Assembly (NCBI RefSeq): GCF_018812025.1
Contig: NC_063061.1
Coordinates: forward strand, 34,680,493 to 34,744,492
Direction of reading: 5' to 3'
Length of the DNA stretch: 64,000 nt
From: Megalobrama amblycephala
Lineage: Eukaryota > Chordata > Actinopteri > Cypriniformes > Xenocyprididae
The notes under the pieces are model-generated. The model saw nothing but the letters and a program-made list of their open reading frames with translations, did not search any database and was not told where the DNA came from. A program made the position numbers and the translations under genes. Below, one piece after another: positions 11,048-22,170 of the stretch; the first letter of the stretch is position 1; the number at the start of each line of letters is the position of its first letter.

Positions 11048-11478
11048 GTGATATAATTCCTCTTTTTAATTCAATTTCTTGTTTTTTTTCTCTCAGTAAG
11101 CAACAAGGGGCTATTTTTATAACTGCGTGGCTGATGTTCTTTATTACGAGCAGTAATGTGTCTATTCGATAATGTCCAAAAGTTTTGAAGGCAAGTTTAA
11201 CAGAACAGAAGTAGCAATTTAACTGATAATAATACAAGGCAAACACAAAAGGAAGAAAAAATATATTTTGCATGCAAGTCTATGAAAGTAAACACTAAAC
11301 TGATAGTATTTTAATGTAATTTAATAATGTTGTGCTCAGTTTTAAACAGGAAATTTTGTAAAATATTAGACATTTAGATGACTATGTATTTATCTCTGGA
11401 CTACCAGATCCTGATTGGTCAATCATGCCATCTCCAGTCAGATATTTGCTTAATGTTAAACAATGGTCATGACATTGA

Positions 11479-11519
<41 letters not shown>

Positions 11520-12509
11520 TAATATCTTTCTTGAGGTTCACTTATAATGTTTGATTTTTTTTATGCAAAAAAAAAAAAAAAGATTATTTTCATGTCATTT
11601 TCATATTATTATTTTAGATTATTCTGACCCTCTGTCTGAAATGATGCATTTTTAAAGGTGTGCTCCTTTAAGGGTTGTCAGTAAATGGTCACTATTATGA
11701 TTGGCTTACGTCATTGCATTAGAAACAGTATCATGTATCATGCTCACTCGCTATTGCACATGAAGTGTTTTGAAAACATTATCCATAAAAAAACTGTGAT
11801 TTACAGACAAAGCATTATGAAATCATTTATACGGTTTGTGCTACAGCTGCTCTCAGACCTAATACAGTTGGCTGCTTCATCTTTCAACAAAAGTTTATTT
11901 TTCAAACTCTCCTTTACAGTGTGCTTCGTTTACAAAATAAAATTGAAGAAACATAAATGCTCCAATGCGATCCATACGCCAAACAAATCTAATGCCGGGA
12001 TCTCTGTACAGAGTCAGTTTAAACTGGACATGTCAAATTGAACGTTCTTTTACTCTTCCATTTGTCCTGTTGTTAACAGACTCAAGTGTGTGGATTATGT
12101 CAGAAACTGAACGCACATCTGTATACTGTATCCAGTGTAAGCAGCAAACTTTTACCATATTCATTTACTGCATTATTTTAATAATGCTGCAGTCTTTGTC
12201 TAGGTGCTAATTTTGTACATTGTAATAGAATATTTTTCCCCACAGCAGAAGCTTTAAGAGAGTATTCCTTATGAAAATTACCAATGGTTTTACTAAAAAT
12301 AAAACCCCCCCAAAAAAAAAAAAACCCAAAAAACAACAACATGGTTATTATAGTTAAACTATGTTAACCACAAATTAGCCAGGGTTTTGCTACACTAACC
12401 ATGTTTAACCATGATATTTGTGGTAAAACTGTGGTTATACAGGTGGTAATCAATTTGCCATGGTTACTACACTTTTACTATAATAAAACTTTGCTTAACT
12501 TTCATACAG
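11048..12509 (+). other. Intron of GPCR gene 1, with (TTA)n and a dispersed repeat
   Basis: The intron contains (TTA)n at about 11486-11519, a poly-A run near 11568, and a cyprinid-type repeat of ACCATGGTTA/TAACCATG motifs from about 12340 to 12490, directly before the acceptor. No other coding sequence is recognised. Confidence 0.5.
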
Positions 12510-12553
12510 GTTAATTTGTGAGCTGTTGAACTGAAAGGACAAACTCAGAGAGG

Positions 12554-13393
12554 ATGAATAACTCTACAGTGAACTTCACCACACCTGAAGCATCTACAAA
12601 CTCCACAACTCAGTCCATTGGACTTCTGGACAGTCTGGAAATCTGTGTGTACAGCATCAGTTTTCTGTTTGGTCTTCCTACACACTCCTATGTTATATGG
12701 CTCATCATCACAGGAACAGGAAATGGAGTCGTATCAGCCTTCTTCAACCTCAATCTGTCTGTTTGTGAGATTGGTATCTGTCTGAATTGTTTTGTATATG
12801 TACTATCATATTGGATTTTCAGTCTCTCAACATTAAAAGTTTTTTTAGTAGGACTTACCACCTCTGGCCGTCCTCTGTTTCAATGTCTGATCTCTGTTGA
12901 GCGTTACCTGGCAGTGGTTCATCCTGTAACCTTTCTGAAGTACAAACCTCTCAGATATAGAGTGATCTGCTGCACTGTGGCCTGGATAATCACTCTTGGC
13001 TCCTGTTTGGTCTGCATGTATACTTTAAGTGAAGAGAACTGGCCTGTATGGTTCTTCTTTCTGCAGTTCCTGCTCTTCTTCTCCATCCAGTTGTTTTGTC
13101 TTGTGGCTGTTCTCAGAGCTCTGAAGCAGTCAGGACCAGGAGAGAGAGGGAGAGAGAGAGTAGAGGAAAACCACATGAAGAGAAGAGCGTTTTATCTCAT
13201 TGTAATAACTACTGCAAGCATGGCTATCATATATGTCCCATATACAATCATAGGATTCTTTACCATTATGGTAAAACAGGTTATTAATCTTCTTTGGTTT
13301 GTTGGTTTTACTTGTTATATACTGGCTGGTTTTGTGCATCCTGTTCTTTATTTGCAGCGCACTGGAAAACTGTTGTGCCTCAGTTTGCTATAA
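12554..13393 (+). CDS. Class A (rhodopsin-like) GPCR, array gene 1
   Basis: A 279-residue seven-transmembrane receptor encoded in one exon. The N-terminus has glycosylation sites at N3, N7 and N16. TM segments lie near residues 30-53, 62-85, 95-120, 137-160, 165-190, 212-237 and 243-268. The DRY box is VERYLAVVHPV, loop 3 is basic, and the C-tail is very short. Departures from the family norm are Glu (VCE) at the TM2 Asp position, Ser where TM3 normally has its disulphide Cys, HPVLY instead of NPxxY, and a His replacing the TM1 Asn (GLPTHS). It presumably couples an extracellular ligand to G proteins; the ligand is unknown. The VERYLAVVHPV style recalls P2Y-like receptors, but I do not assign a subtype. 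AATAAA lies at 13871. Confidence 0.9.
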   Translation: MNNSTVNFTTPEASTNSTTQSIGLLDSLEICVYSISFLFGLPTHSYVIWLIITGTGNGVVSAFFNLNLSVCEIGICLNCFVYVLSYWIFSLSTLKVFLVGLTTSGRPLFQCLISVERYLAVVHPVTFLKYKPLRYRVICCTVAWIITLGSCLVCMYTLSEENWPVWFFFLQFLLFFSIQLFCLVAVLRALKQSGPGERGRERVEENHMKRRAFYLIVITTASMAIIYVPYTIIGFFTIMVKQVINLLWFVGFTCYILAGFVHPVLYLQRTGKLLCLSLL

Positions 13394-14064
13394 TATTTGC
13401 AACTGCAGTATTTTAGTAGATTAAGATAGTGAACTTATCGATAATGTTTATTGCTCTGTGAAAACTCCAACTACCAGTTTTTGAGTATTTTCTCTGAATT
13501 AGGGTCTTTGACACCTCAATCATCATTACTCTGCCAAATTAAAGCAGATCAATGCTGCTTCCAAATTCTTCCATCATAAGAGTCACCTTATGCCAAGAGT
13601 TTCTGATGCCATGCCAATTGCTGCATCACCCTTTACTAGATTTAATATAGCAACATTGTGTCATAAGAGTAACACACAAGTTGCATTGTGATCCCTCCCA
13701 AAATGCACCGAGTTTCGCATTGAAGAGTCTGTGTAAATGTACCTTTTTGTAGTATATATGCTACATCAATGCAGCATCTGAGTCTTTGCAGTGTAAAGTG
13801 CTTCAGAACATGTTAGTGTTCACTGTTTATTCACAAATTGATTTACTGATTGATGGTTACCACAGAGATAAATAAACTTGACTTCCTGTCAACACAAATG
13901 TCTAAATGATTTATTCCATCTCTGATTTTTAAACACCCAGTCTAAGAATTTGCATTTGCAAGTGGAACCTGTGCTCTTTTCTTTTTTTTTTTTTTTTTCT
14001 TTTTCTTTTTTTTTTTTTACAGATTTGAGTCATTATTGATTTGAATATTTATAATAGTAAAATG
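13394..14064. other. 3' flank of GPCR gene 1
   Basis: Probable 3' UTR with an AATAAA signal at 13871-13876, followed by a long T/C-rich tract at about 13978-14020. No open frame of interest. Confidence 0.45.
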
Positions 14065-14850
14065 CATACCTTGAAATAAGCAATAAGGTAAGAGAGGCTG
14101 TGCTGTATCGTGAATAAGTCACTCTGCTTTGCGTCGTGCCTAACAACGCCATTCAGCCGTGACTAATACACGATTCAGCACTAGCCTCGAGTAACTTATT
14201 GCTTTTATAAAACGGTTACCACACAATACAAATATTAAAGGCAAAAATATGTATCAATGCAACTTTCATGAATGAAATTTTCACCAAAAGCCTTCCTTCC
14301 ACCGAAAAAAAAATAGTCCCTGGCTGTGAACAGCAACAGAAGTTACATTATTATGCCATTAGATGGCGGCAAAGACTGTCTTTATGAGTGTGTCAGTCAG
14401 TAGCGAAGACTTTTACATTGAAAAGACTGAATTGTTGTGAACACAGAACAAGATGCAACTGACAAATGCTTTGACTAGCGCTGTCAGTCACGGGAAAACC
14501 CGTTAACTGTTAAAAGGACAAGATAATACATCGGACATTTAAACAGATTTTTTATTTTGAACGTATAGGACTGACCTGAAAGAAAATGCTAAATCTAAAT
14601 GCAGGTAATATACTTGCTCACTCAGTTTCTTTCTCACAGTGCACTTCTACATAATACAGTAAGCTTCAATGAAAAATATCAATTGAGAGCAAACAGTGTA
14701 CGTTGCTAAGAGTGGTTGCTAAGGGTTTTGTGTAGTGATACACAGAACCATTGGGTGAAGCGTTCATAGCCGTGTTTTATTGTGAATAAAACACAGCTAC
14801 TGACCAATCAGAATCAAGGACAGGAACTAACCGTTTTATAATGCGCTATA
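14065..14850. repeat. Foldback-containing dispersed repeat
   Basis: GCAATAAGGTAAGAGAGGCTG near 14082 is the inverted partner of AGCCTCGAGTAACTTATTGC near 14183. TTATAAAACGGTT at 14205 is the inverse of AACCGTTTTATAA at 14829. This suggests a nonautonomous DNA element about 0.8 kb long. Its exact ends were not resolved. Confidence 0.5.
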
Positions 14851-15235
14851 AGTTACTTTGCTTAAAAAAGTCTGCCAAAAGCTTAAAAATAAAATGTAAT
14901 GTGAAACAATAATCCTGCTGCTGTCAGCTGATAAATGTTACGTACATTTTCAAAGTCAAGTCAGTGAAGTTTGGAGGAATTAAACCACAAGTCTGCAAAT
15001 TAATAATAGACAAAGTGTCATGAAACATAATTAGTGATTTAAATGTTATTTAATATTAACTGATTTTACTCTAGCACATCATTCCAAAAATATGAATCAA
15101 TTCACATTTCATATTATTCAGATGGATTTAAATAGAGTAACAAGTGTGATATGTTTTCTGCATAGAAGTAAACTGCATTTGCTGTTAAAATATTTACTGA
15201 GACCTTTTTATTATAAATGTTACCTTTTGCATATC

Positions 15236-15284
15236 AGATGTTTTATGTGAGTGTAGCAGATGAAATCATGCACATATATTCTTG
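15236..15284 (+). promoter_or_regulatory. Conserved upstream block of GPCR gene 2
   Basis: It shares GATGTTTTATGTGA, AGATGAAATCATGCACATA and ATTCTTGTGACAG with the block at 10919-10966. The position just 5' of the first exon suggests promoter function. Confidence 0.5.
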
Positions 15285-15363
15285 TGACAGCTGTGAAGTC
15301 AGTCTACAAAATACAGCACAGAGATTTATACACAACCAGAGAGACTGGGCATTCACTCTTCAG
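15285..15363 (+). other. Noncoding first exon of GPCR gene 2 (array copy 4)
   Basis: It contains the shared TGAAGTCAGTCTACAAAA core and the donor CTTCAG|GTGATAAAC. The likely acceptor is AAATCACAG|C at 15713/15714 after the pyrimidine-rich CTCGTCTCCTCC, giving a compact 350-base intron. Coding starts 54 bases into exon 2. Confidence 0.65.
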
Positions 15364-15767
15364 GTGATAAACTACATTTTTATTATATTATTTGATATTA
15401 TTCAATATTATTCAATTTCTTATTTTAATAAGAAGCAGCATTGCCACTGTGCTGTTTTTTCCCCCTGGGGCAAGTTTTTTGACTTAATAGAAACTTAGTA
15501 TTATATTTCATTAAAAATAACACAAAATCCATTCAAGAAAAGTGGTTGTTTTCATATGAATATATGCAATTAAATACTGCCTTTGTAGAACAATATTTTA
15601 TAGATTTAATAATAATAATGTGCATTGGTTGTTTGGGATTAAATTGTTAATTTTGTAGACTTTCAGACTGGATTCAAACTTAATTTACTCTCGTCTCCTC
15701 CCATAAATCACAGCTACATTATATATGTTTTGTGAGCTGTTAATTTGAGAAGACAAACACACAAGAC

Positions 15768-16598
15768 ATGAATAACTCTACAGTGAACTTCACCACACCT
15801 GAAGCATCTACAAATTCCACAAATCAGTCCATTGGGCTAATAGACAGTCTGGAGATATGTGGGTACATCATCGCTTTTCTGTTTGGTCTTCCTACAAACT
15901 CCTATGTTATATGGCTCATCATCACAGGAAAAGGAAGTGGAGTTGCATCAGAGTTCTTCAACCTCAGTCTCTCTGTTTGTGAGATTGGTATCTCTCTGAA
16001 TGGTTTGATCTTTGCACTGTCAAATTATTTTTTTAGTCTCTCAATGTTAAAAACATTTTTACTAGGCCTTACATTCACTGGTCGTCCTCTGTTTCAGTGT
16101 TTGATGTGTGTTGAGCGTTACCTGGCAGTGGTTCATCCTGTAACCTTTCTGAAGTTCAAACCTCTTAGATATAGAGTGATCTGCTGTACTGTGGTCTGGA
16201 TAATGAATCTTGGTTCTTGTTTTGTAAGCATGTTTACTTTCGCTTTCGAGAACTTTGAATATACATTATTCTTGACAATGAATTTCCTCCTCTTCCTCTC
16301 CATCCAGTTGTTTTGTCTTGTGGCTGTTCTCAGAGCTCTGAAGCAGTCAGGACCAGGAGAGAGAGGGAGAGAGAGAGAGGAGAAAAACCACATAAAGAGA
16401 AGAGCGTTTTATCTCATTTTAATAACTACTGTGAGCATGACTATCATATATGTCCCATATATAGTCATAGGAGTTGTTACCTTTCTGAAACAACAGGTTA
16501 TTAATTCACTTTGGTTCACTGGTTTGATTTGTTTTGTGCTGGGTGGTTTTGTTCAGCCTGTTCTTTACCTGCGCCGGGCTGGAAAATGCCTTTTTTAA
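15768..16598 (+). CDS. Class A (rhodopsin-like) GPCR, array gene 2
   Basis: A 276-residue seven-transmembrane receptor and close paralogue of the genes at 12554 and 19203; its first 15 residues are identical to those of gene 1. It keeps the TM1 Asn (GLPTNSY) that gene 1 has lost. It has VCE in TM2, no TM3 disulphide Cys, the VERYLAVVHPV box, a basic arginine-rich loop 3 and QPVLYL at the end of TM7. It ends RRAGKCLF, so there is almost no cytoplasmic tail. The start is supported by the alignment of MNNSTVNFTTP in both genes. It would act as a plasma-membrane receptor; ligand and G protein are unknown. An AATAAA lies at 16865. Confidence 0.92.
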   Translation: MNNSTVNFTTPEASTNSTNQSIGLIDSLEICGYIIAFLFGLPTNSYVIWLIITGKGSGVASEFFNLSLSVCEIGISLNGLIFALSNYFFSLSMLKTFLLGLTFTGRPLFQCLMCVERYLAVVHPVTFLKFKPLRYRVICCTVVWIMNLGSCFVSMFTFAFENFEYTLFLTMNFLLFLSIQLFCLVAVLRALKQSGPGERGREREEKNHIKRRAFYLILITTVSMTIIYVPYIVIGVVTFLKQQVINSLWFTGLICFVLGGFVQPVLYLRRAGKCLF

Positions 16599-17378
16599 AG
16601 GTTAAACTGTGTTTTAAATGTAACATTCTGTGTGATACATTGTGAGTGCTCTGTAAATACACTTTAGTCTCTTATCAAGTTGTTTTTTATAGTACTTTGT
16701 TTTTGTTGTTGTGGAATATATACTATGTATTTATCCAGTATTTTCAACATGCTGATTCTTAAAGTTAGCTCTTTTTAATTAATTGGTTTTCTTAAACTTT
16801 TGAAACAGCAGTGGTGTTGGAGTAAGGATTGATTGGGGATGCTATAAAATATATTTTGAACAAAAATAAATGCATGCATTGTACAAAATTTAAACTGATG
16901 TCCATGTGTTAGTGTTACAAACTACTTCAAGCTGCTCTTCTCGGTTACAGACAGACATTAATTCACACCATAAGCATAAGTTCGAAATTCAGAACATCTT
17001 CAAATTCCATAAAATTAAAGTTAGAGCTATAATGTAAAATCATGGCATTGCAGACATTAAAGGAAACAATTCTAATCATGTGTAAAAACTTTTACGCCAG
17101 CCATTAAAATCAACAGATGAAATCAGGCACGTAGTGCAATTATTTTATTGTTATTTTGTGTCCACAATTGGAGTAAACACACTTTAACTTATTCTACTTA
17201 CAAGCTTGTCTAACGTCACTTCTTTCACAAATTTTTCATGTATTTCAGTTGCCACATTGGTGACTTTCTGTACAGTGCACCCCCCCCAACCCCCTCCCAT
17301 TTACTTTAAATATTTGCATGTTTTTTTTTTTTTCCTGTCATGTGCATATATTAATATATATATATATATATATATTTC
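16599..17378. other. 3' flank of GPCR gene 2 and upstream region of unit 5
   Basis: It includes a polyadenylation signal at 16865, a C-run at 17280-17287 and a (TA)n tract at 17352-17375. The TA tract sits where the promoter block of the other units would be, so that block is degraded here. Nothing else is recognised. Confidence 0.45.
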
Positions 17379-18983
17379 GTGAAGTCAGTCTACAAGCACA
17401 GAGATGCATATATACAGGGAGTGCAGAATTATTAGGCAAGTTGATTTTCTGATCATATTTTTTTCCCAAGCACATTTTACCAATTCCAATCCACATCAAT
17501 CTTAATAACTACTATTAATATTGTTTTTAATCATTTATAAGTGATATATAATTGTTCATGAAGGCTGGAAATGAAAAATGCCTTATATTCAGGTGTGCAG
17601 AATTATTAGGCAAGTTTTCTTTTACAGGCAAAATGAGCCAAAAAAGAGATTTAACTCAGACTGAAAAGTCAAAAATTATTAAATACTCATGAGAAGGACG
17701 CAATACTAATGCAATACTAGAAATTGCAAAGTTAAAGCATGACCAAGGGACAGCAAAATGCTCATTGGGTCAGCGGGGTCAGACAAAAACAGGTGGAAAA
17801 GAAAAGACACATGTTAACTGCAAAATAATTAAGAATTAAGGTGAAGAATTAAGTGTGAAACCATCAGGAACCCTTTAGTCTCCAGCGCCACCATTTTCCA
17901 GAGCTGCAACCTACCTGGAGTCTCCAGAAGTGCAAGGTGTTAGGATCTCAGAGACTTAGGTTAGCTAAAGAATCCTAAAAAATGACCCGCACTTGATAAG
18001 AATCACAAGCTGAAGTGTTATAAAATACATGAAGACTGGGTTTTAATAGGGCTTATAGACAGACAGCTTGAGAATAACTCCTGATGGACCAGCACCACAT
18101 CCTCTTGTACCACTGTTTGAAGAATTTATCCAGAATCTGGCAGTAAGGTGTTTGAGTTCACTTTTAGTCCATCTCTTATCCTGAAATGTCTGTCTTGCAG
18201 AGATGGACTAAAAATGATCTTCCAAAACTTACTGCCAGATTCTGGAAGATAAATTCTTCAAACAGTGGTACAAGAGGATGTGGTGCTGGTCCTTCAGGAG
18301 TCACTCTCAAGCTGTCTGTTTATAAGGCCTATAAAAACCCAGTCTTCATGTATTTTATAACACTTCAGCTTGTGATTCTTATCAAGTGCGGGTCATTTTT
18401 TAGGATTCTTTAGCTAACCTAAGTCTCTGAGATCCTGAGACCTTGCACTTCTGGAGACTCCAGGTAGGTTGCAGTTCTGGAAAATGGTGGCGCTGGAGAC
18501 TAAAGGGTTCCTGATGGTTTCACACATAATTCTTAATTATTTTGCAGTTAACGTGTCTTTTCTTTTCCACCTGTTTTTGTCTGACCCCGCTGACCCAATG
18601 AGCATTTTGCTGTCCCTTGGTCATGCTTTAACTTTGCAATTTCTAGTATTGCATTAGTATTGTGTCCTTCTCATGAGTATTTAATAATTTTTGACTTTTC
18701 AGTCTGAGTTAAATCTCTTTTTTTGGCTCATTTTGCCTGTAAAAGAAAACTTGCCTAATAATTCTGCACACCTGAATATAAGGCATTTTTCATTTCCAGC
18801 CTTCATGAACAATTATATATCACTTATAAATGATTAAAAACAATATTAATAGTAGTTATTAAGATTGATGTGGATTGGAATTGGTAAAATGTGCTTGGGA
18901 AAAAAAATATGATCAGAAAATCAACTTGCCTAATAATTCTGCACTCCCTGTACATCCAGAGAGACTGGGCTTTTACTATTCAG
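17379..18983 (+). pseudogene. First exon of GPCR gene 3 split by a transposon (array copy 5)
   Basis: The left part (17379-17412) matches the start of the other first exons. The right part (18953-18983, CATCCAGAGAGACTGGGC to CAG|GTGACAAAC) matches their end with an intact donor. Between them sits the 1.5-kb palindromic element at 17415-18950. As built, the exon would be about 1.6 kb and self-complementary. The coding exon downstream stays open. Confidence 0.8.
17415..18950. mobile_element. Near-perfect palindromic DNA element with TA duplication
   Basis: It begins CAGGGAGTGCAGAATTATTA and ends with the exact inverse. TA dinucleotides at 17413-17414 and 18951-18952 are the target duplication. 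The arms (about 17415-18175 and 18200-18950, roughly 750 bases each) are inverted copies around a 24-base loop at 18176-18199. No transposase frame is visible. TA duplication suggests mobilisation by a Tc1/mariner-type transposase, which is inference. Confidence 0.85.
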
Positions 18984-19202
18984 GTGACAAACTACTCTTT
19001 TAATTTAATTTTCTTGTTTTTAACCTCATTAATACTGCAACAATGTCACTTTGTTGATTGAAATTACAAGGGGCAAATTTAACCCTTTAAGCTATTGAGT
19101 AAAACAACTTTGAGCTCTTTTTTCTTTTAACAGAAGTAACAGTTTAAAATTACATTATCACAGTTTGTGAGCTGCTGAACTGAGAAGACAAACACAGAGG
19201 AG

Positions 19203-20036
19203 ATGAATAACTTCACCACACCTGAAAAATTTACAAACTTCACGACCCAGTCCTCTGGGCTAATGGAGAATCTAGAAATCTGTGTGTACAGCATCAATTT
19301 GTTTTTTAGTCTTCCTGCAAACTCCTATATTATATGGCTCATCATCACAGGAACACTAAGTGGAGTTGCATCAGAGTTCTTCATCCTTAATCTCTCTGTT
19401 TGTGAGCTTGGTATCTGTCTGAATGGTTTGATTTTTATACTGTCAAGGTGGATCTCAAGCCTTGAAATAATAGATGCTTTTTTAATAGGACTTACATTCA
19501 CCGGTCGTCCTCTGTTTCAGTGTCTGATGTGTGTTGAGCGTTACCTGGCAGTGGTTCATCCTGTAACCTTTCTGAAGTACAAACCTCTCAGATATAGAGT
19601 GATCTGCTGCACTGCTATTTGGTTCATTATTCTTGGCTCATGTTTGGTCTGCATGTATAATTTAGCCTCAGACAAAATTCATGCACATGCATGGTTCTTA
19701 ACCATGCAGCTTACACTGGTCATCTCCATCCAGTTGTTTTGTCTTGTGGCTGTTCTCAGAGCTCTGAAGCAGTCAGGACCAGGAGAGAGAAGGAGAGCAA
19801 GAGAGGAGGAAAACCACATGAAGAGAAGAGCATTTTATCTCATTCTAGTAACTACTGTTACCATGATTATCCTATATTTCCCACTTGCAATCACAGGAAT
19901 CTCTGTCATTCTGACAGCAGACAATTCTCCAACAGTTTGGTTCACTAGTTTGACTTGTTATATTCTGGCTGGTTTTGTTCAGCCTGTTCTTTATCTGCAC
20001 AGAACTGGAAAACTCTCCTGCCTCTGTTCATCATAA
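19203..20036 (+). CDS. Class A (rhodopsin-like) GPCR, array gene 3
   Basis: A 277-residue receptor of the same family. It starts MNNFTTPEKF, lacking the STVN residues of the other two, and shows seven hydrophobic segments, VCE in TM2, GRPLFQCLMCVERY at TM3, a basic loop 3, TM7 QPVLYL and a tail of about ten residues. Glu sits where the TM3 disulphide Cys is expected, as in its paralogues neither position of the usual TM3-ECL2 disulphide is a Cys. The exon acceptor is probably TTTTAACAG|A at 19133/19134. The frame is fully open although its first exon is interrupted by a transposon, so it may be recently silenced or use another promoter. Confidence 0.9.
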   Translation: MNNFTTPEKFTNFTTQSSGLMENLEICVYSINLFFSLPANSYIIWLIITGTLSGVASEFFILNLSVCELGICLNGLIFILSRWISSLEIIDAFLIGLTFTGRPLFQCLMCVERYLAVVHPVTFLKYKPLRYRVICCTAIWFIILGSCLVCMYNLASDKIHAHAWFLTMQLTLVISIQLFCLVAVLRALKQSGPGERRRAREEENHMKRRAFYLILVTTVTMIILYFPLAITGISVILTADNSPTVWFTSLTCYILAGFVQPVLYLHRTGKLSCLCSS

Positions 20037-20125
20037 AATCTGCAATTTTAATATTTTACTTACTCCAGTCCAGTTTCTAAATCTACTTGTTGTTACTTCA
20101 GGTGAACGTGATTTCACCGAGTACA

Positions 20126-20386
20126 ACATGTTCCTGGATCATCTTTGTTGATCCTGAAACAACATTCCAATCAGCCAATCAGATTTGAAGGACAAATTTC
20201 AGTTTGTCAAATTTAGGCTTACAACCAGGATTAGGTGCTTCTACATCAATGCTATTCACCTATCATTTTAGGGAGAAGTTATGGGTAGGGACAGGGTGAA
20301 TTTTTCACTAAATTTCAGCACTACATTTTTGGGCAGGAATGTTGTTCCAGGATCAACAAAATATGTTCATCCAGGAATATGTCTTA
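20126..20386. repeat. Short foldback element
   Basis: GTTGATCCTGAAACAACATTCC (about 20147-20168) is inverted at 20338-20360 as GGAATGTTGTTCCAGGATCAAC, and the outer CATGTTCCTGGATC pairs with the ATCCAGGAATATG region. This is a 260-base hairpin-forming repeat in the 3' flank of GPCR gene 3. Confidence 0.65.
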
Positions 20387-21380
20387 CTTGGCAAAATCAG
20401 CATGACAACATGTCACTGGGCACGTCTGTTTTCTTCAGCTGTCCACTTATCACAAATTCAACACTGTTTCAAAAAGATAACATGGAAGCGTGTGATAAAC
20501 ATTGTGATTCCTGTGTGATTATACTTTAGTTTCACATTAAAAGCTCTGTCTAAATGTACCTTGTCATAATGTTTATGTGGCCTTTGCCGTGTGAAGTGGC
20601 AAAAACATGTTTTTTGACTTATTTATACAAAGGTGAAGTTAATTCTGAGTGTACTCATCAGATATGTTAGATATAAATGCTTGCTACCAGTCTGTCATTT
20701 TTCCCAGTAATGTTTTTTTTTTTCTTTTTCTTTTTTTTTTTCTTTTCAGTAGTGACATCATTAAGCTTATATACTGTAACCTATCCACTGTCAGGTAGAT
20801 TACCTTTATGAGAATGCACTAATAATTTACATGAATGTATACTGGTGAAATTAGAGTTATTTTTGAACAAAACCAGCAACACTTGTGGCATGGAGGGATC
20901 AGAAATAAATAAAAAACTGGAGCTAAAAGATCAAGACTTTATTTTGCCAACGCGTTTTGGCACACAGGCCTTTGTCAGAGCTAAAAGGTTACAGGTGTGT
21001 GTAGGTTCCTTTAAGTACAAACAGAGACAAAATTCAAACTTACAATGAACCAATGAAAAAATTGCATATAATAGCATCCACCAATCACAAAACTTAAAAT
21101 TACAGTATTTACTATAGTTACTGGTGAAATTAGGAACATTTAACATTAAGCTTTCAGGGTAATATGCCTTTTTTATTGTGGTCATAATATAATATTATGG
21201 CCATTTTATCACATAATTTAGAAGTAAATCAAAATTGTGACAAAACTCTATGAAATAGTGAATAGATGTTCAGGGTAATGTGAAAAATATAATTAAATTA
21301 ACTATAAATTAAATAAAAAAAACATAAAAAAATACCTTAAAATAATTATATATAAAAATATAAACAAGCAATGACTGTAT
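20387..21380. other. No gene recognised; repeat-like segment inside
   Basis: Mostly AT-rich. The segment 20935-21100 (ending of the arm with CCAACGCGTTTTGGC) looks like a dispersed repeat. T/C-rich tracts lie near 20715-20755. Confidence 0.4.
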
Positions 21381-21389
21381 CTTTGTACA

Positions 21390-22170
21390 CTCTTAGAAAG
21401 GATGTGTCAAAACTGACTCAAAATGTGTTAAATTCTTACACATCAGTGTGTGAGTTTAGGCACAACACGTGTTGTATTCTTGTTGTTAATTCTGACACAT
21501 TCATTGAGTCAATGATTTTAACACAGTGAATGTGTCAGGAAGGTTAACCAGAGGTGTAGTGATAAACTTCTGCTGTTAACAGGCAGGATCATTGAAGGAA
21601 AGAGGAAAACAACAACAACAACAACAACAACAACAAATAAAACACCTGTGCTACTTCTAAACATGAGGATCAAATTTGCAATGGTCTCTTTGTCAAGTCC
21701 AGTCAAAAAACCTCACTTACACATCAGTGCTTGTGTTTTGGGACAACACAACACAACACAACACAACACAACACAACACTTGTGTTAATTTAGACATGTT
21801 CACTGTGTCAAACACAGACATTCAGAATGTCTCAAAAAGCATTTGTTAAAAACCGACTTAAATTGGCTAAATTCTTACACATCCGTGTGTGAGTTTAGGG
21901 ACAACACTTGTTGTGTTAATTTTGACACATTCACTGTGTTATGATTTTAACACAGTAAATGTGTCAGGAAGGTGTTCTGCTGTTAACAAGCAAAATCACC
22001 AAAAGAAAAAATCACATTTTTAAGCCACCATCATGGAGATCAGTGTTTGCTTTAGTTGGGCTCTTGTCCCTTGACTTTTTAATATTAGATTTTGATTGGG
22101 CTGTTGTAACTGGGTTATAAAAGCCAGACAAGCAAAGAGAAAAGATAATCAGGTGGTGTTGGTTATGTTT
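21390..22170. repeat. Cluster of diverged direct repeats (ACACATCAGTGTGTGAG units)
   Basis: Three related blocks at about 21428-21545, 21717-21830 and 21868-21972 share TTACACATC, GTGTGTGAG, a TTGACACATTCACTGTGT-like stretch and AATGTGTCAGGAAGGT. (CAA)n lies at 21608-21636 and (ACAAC)n at 21747-21779. From 21985 to 22170 the sequence matches 24930-25110 (AAGCCACCATC, TTTAGTTGGGCTCTTG), so it belongs to the CACAGCAAAAAC foldback family. Confidence 0.65.

Noticed and set aside
13048..13287. Out-of-frame ORFs within the GPCR coding exons (also at 16313 and 19691)
   Set aside because: Shadows of the receptor frames. They recur at the same relative place because the paralogues are similar, not because they are genes.
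18186..18657. Open frames of 75 and 62 residues between GPCR genes
   Set aside because: They lie wholly inside the palindromic transposon arms and have mirror counterparts; no transposase motifs.
21717..21830. Short regular repeats that could suggest a CRISPR-like array
   Set aside because: The units are simple (ACAAC)n and diverged dispersed-repeat blocks without unique spacers, in a vertebrate genome.
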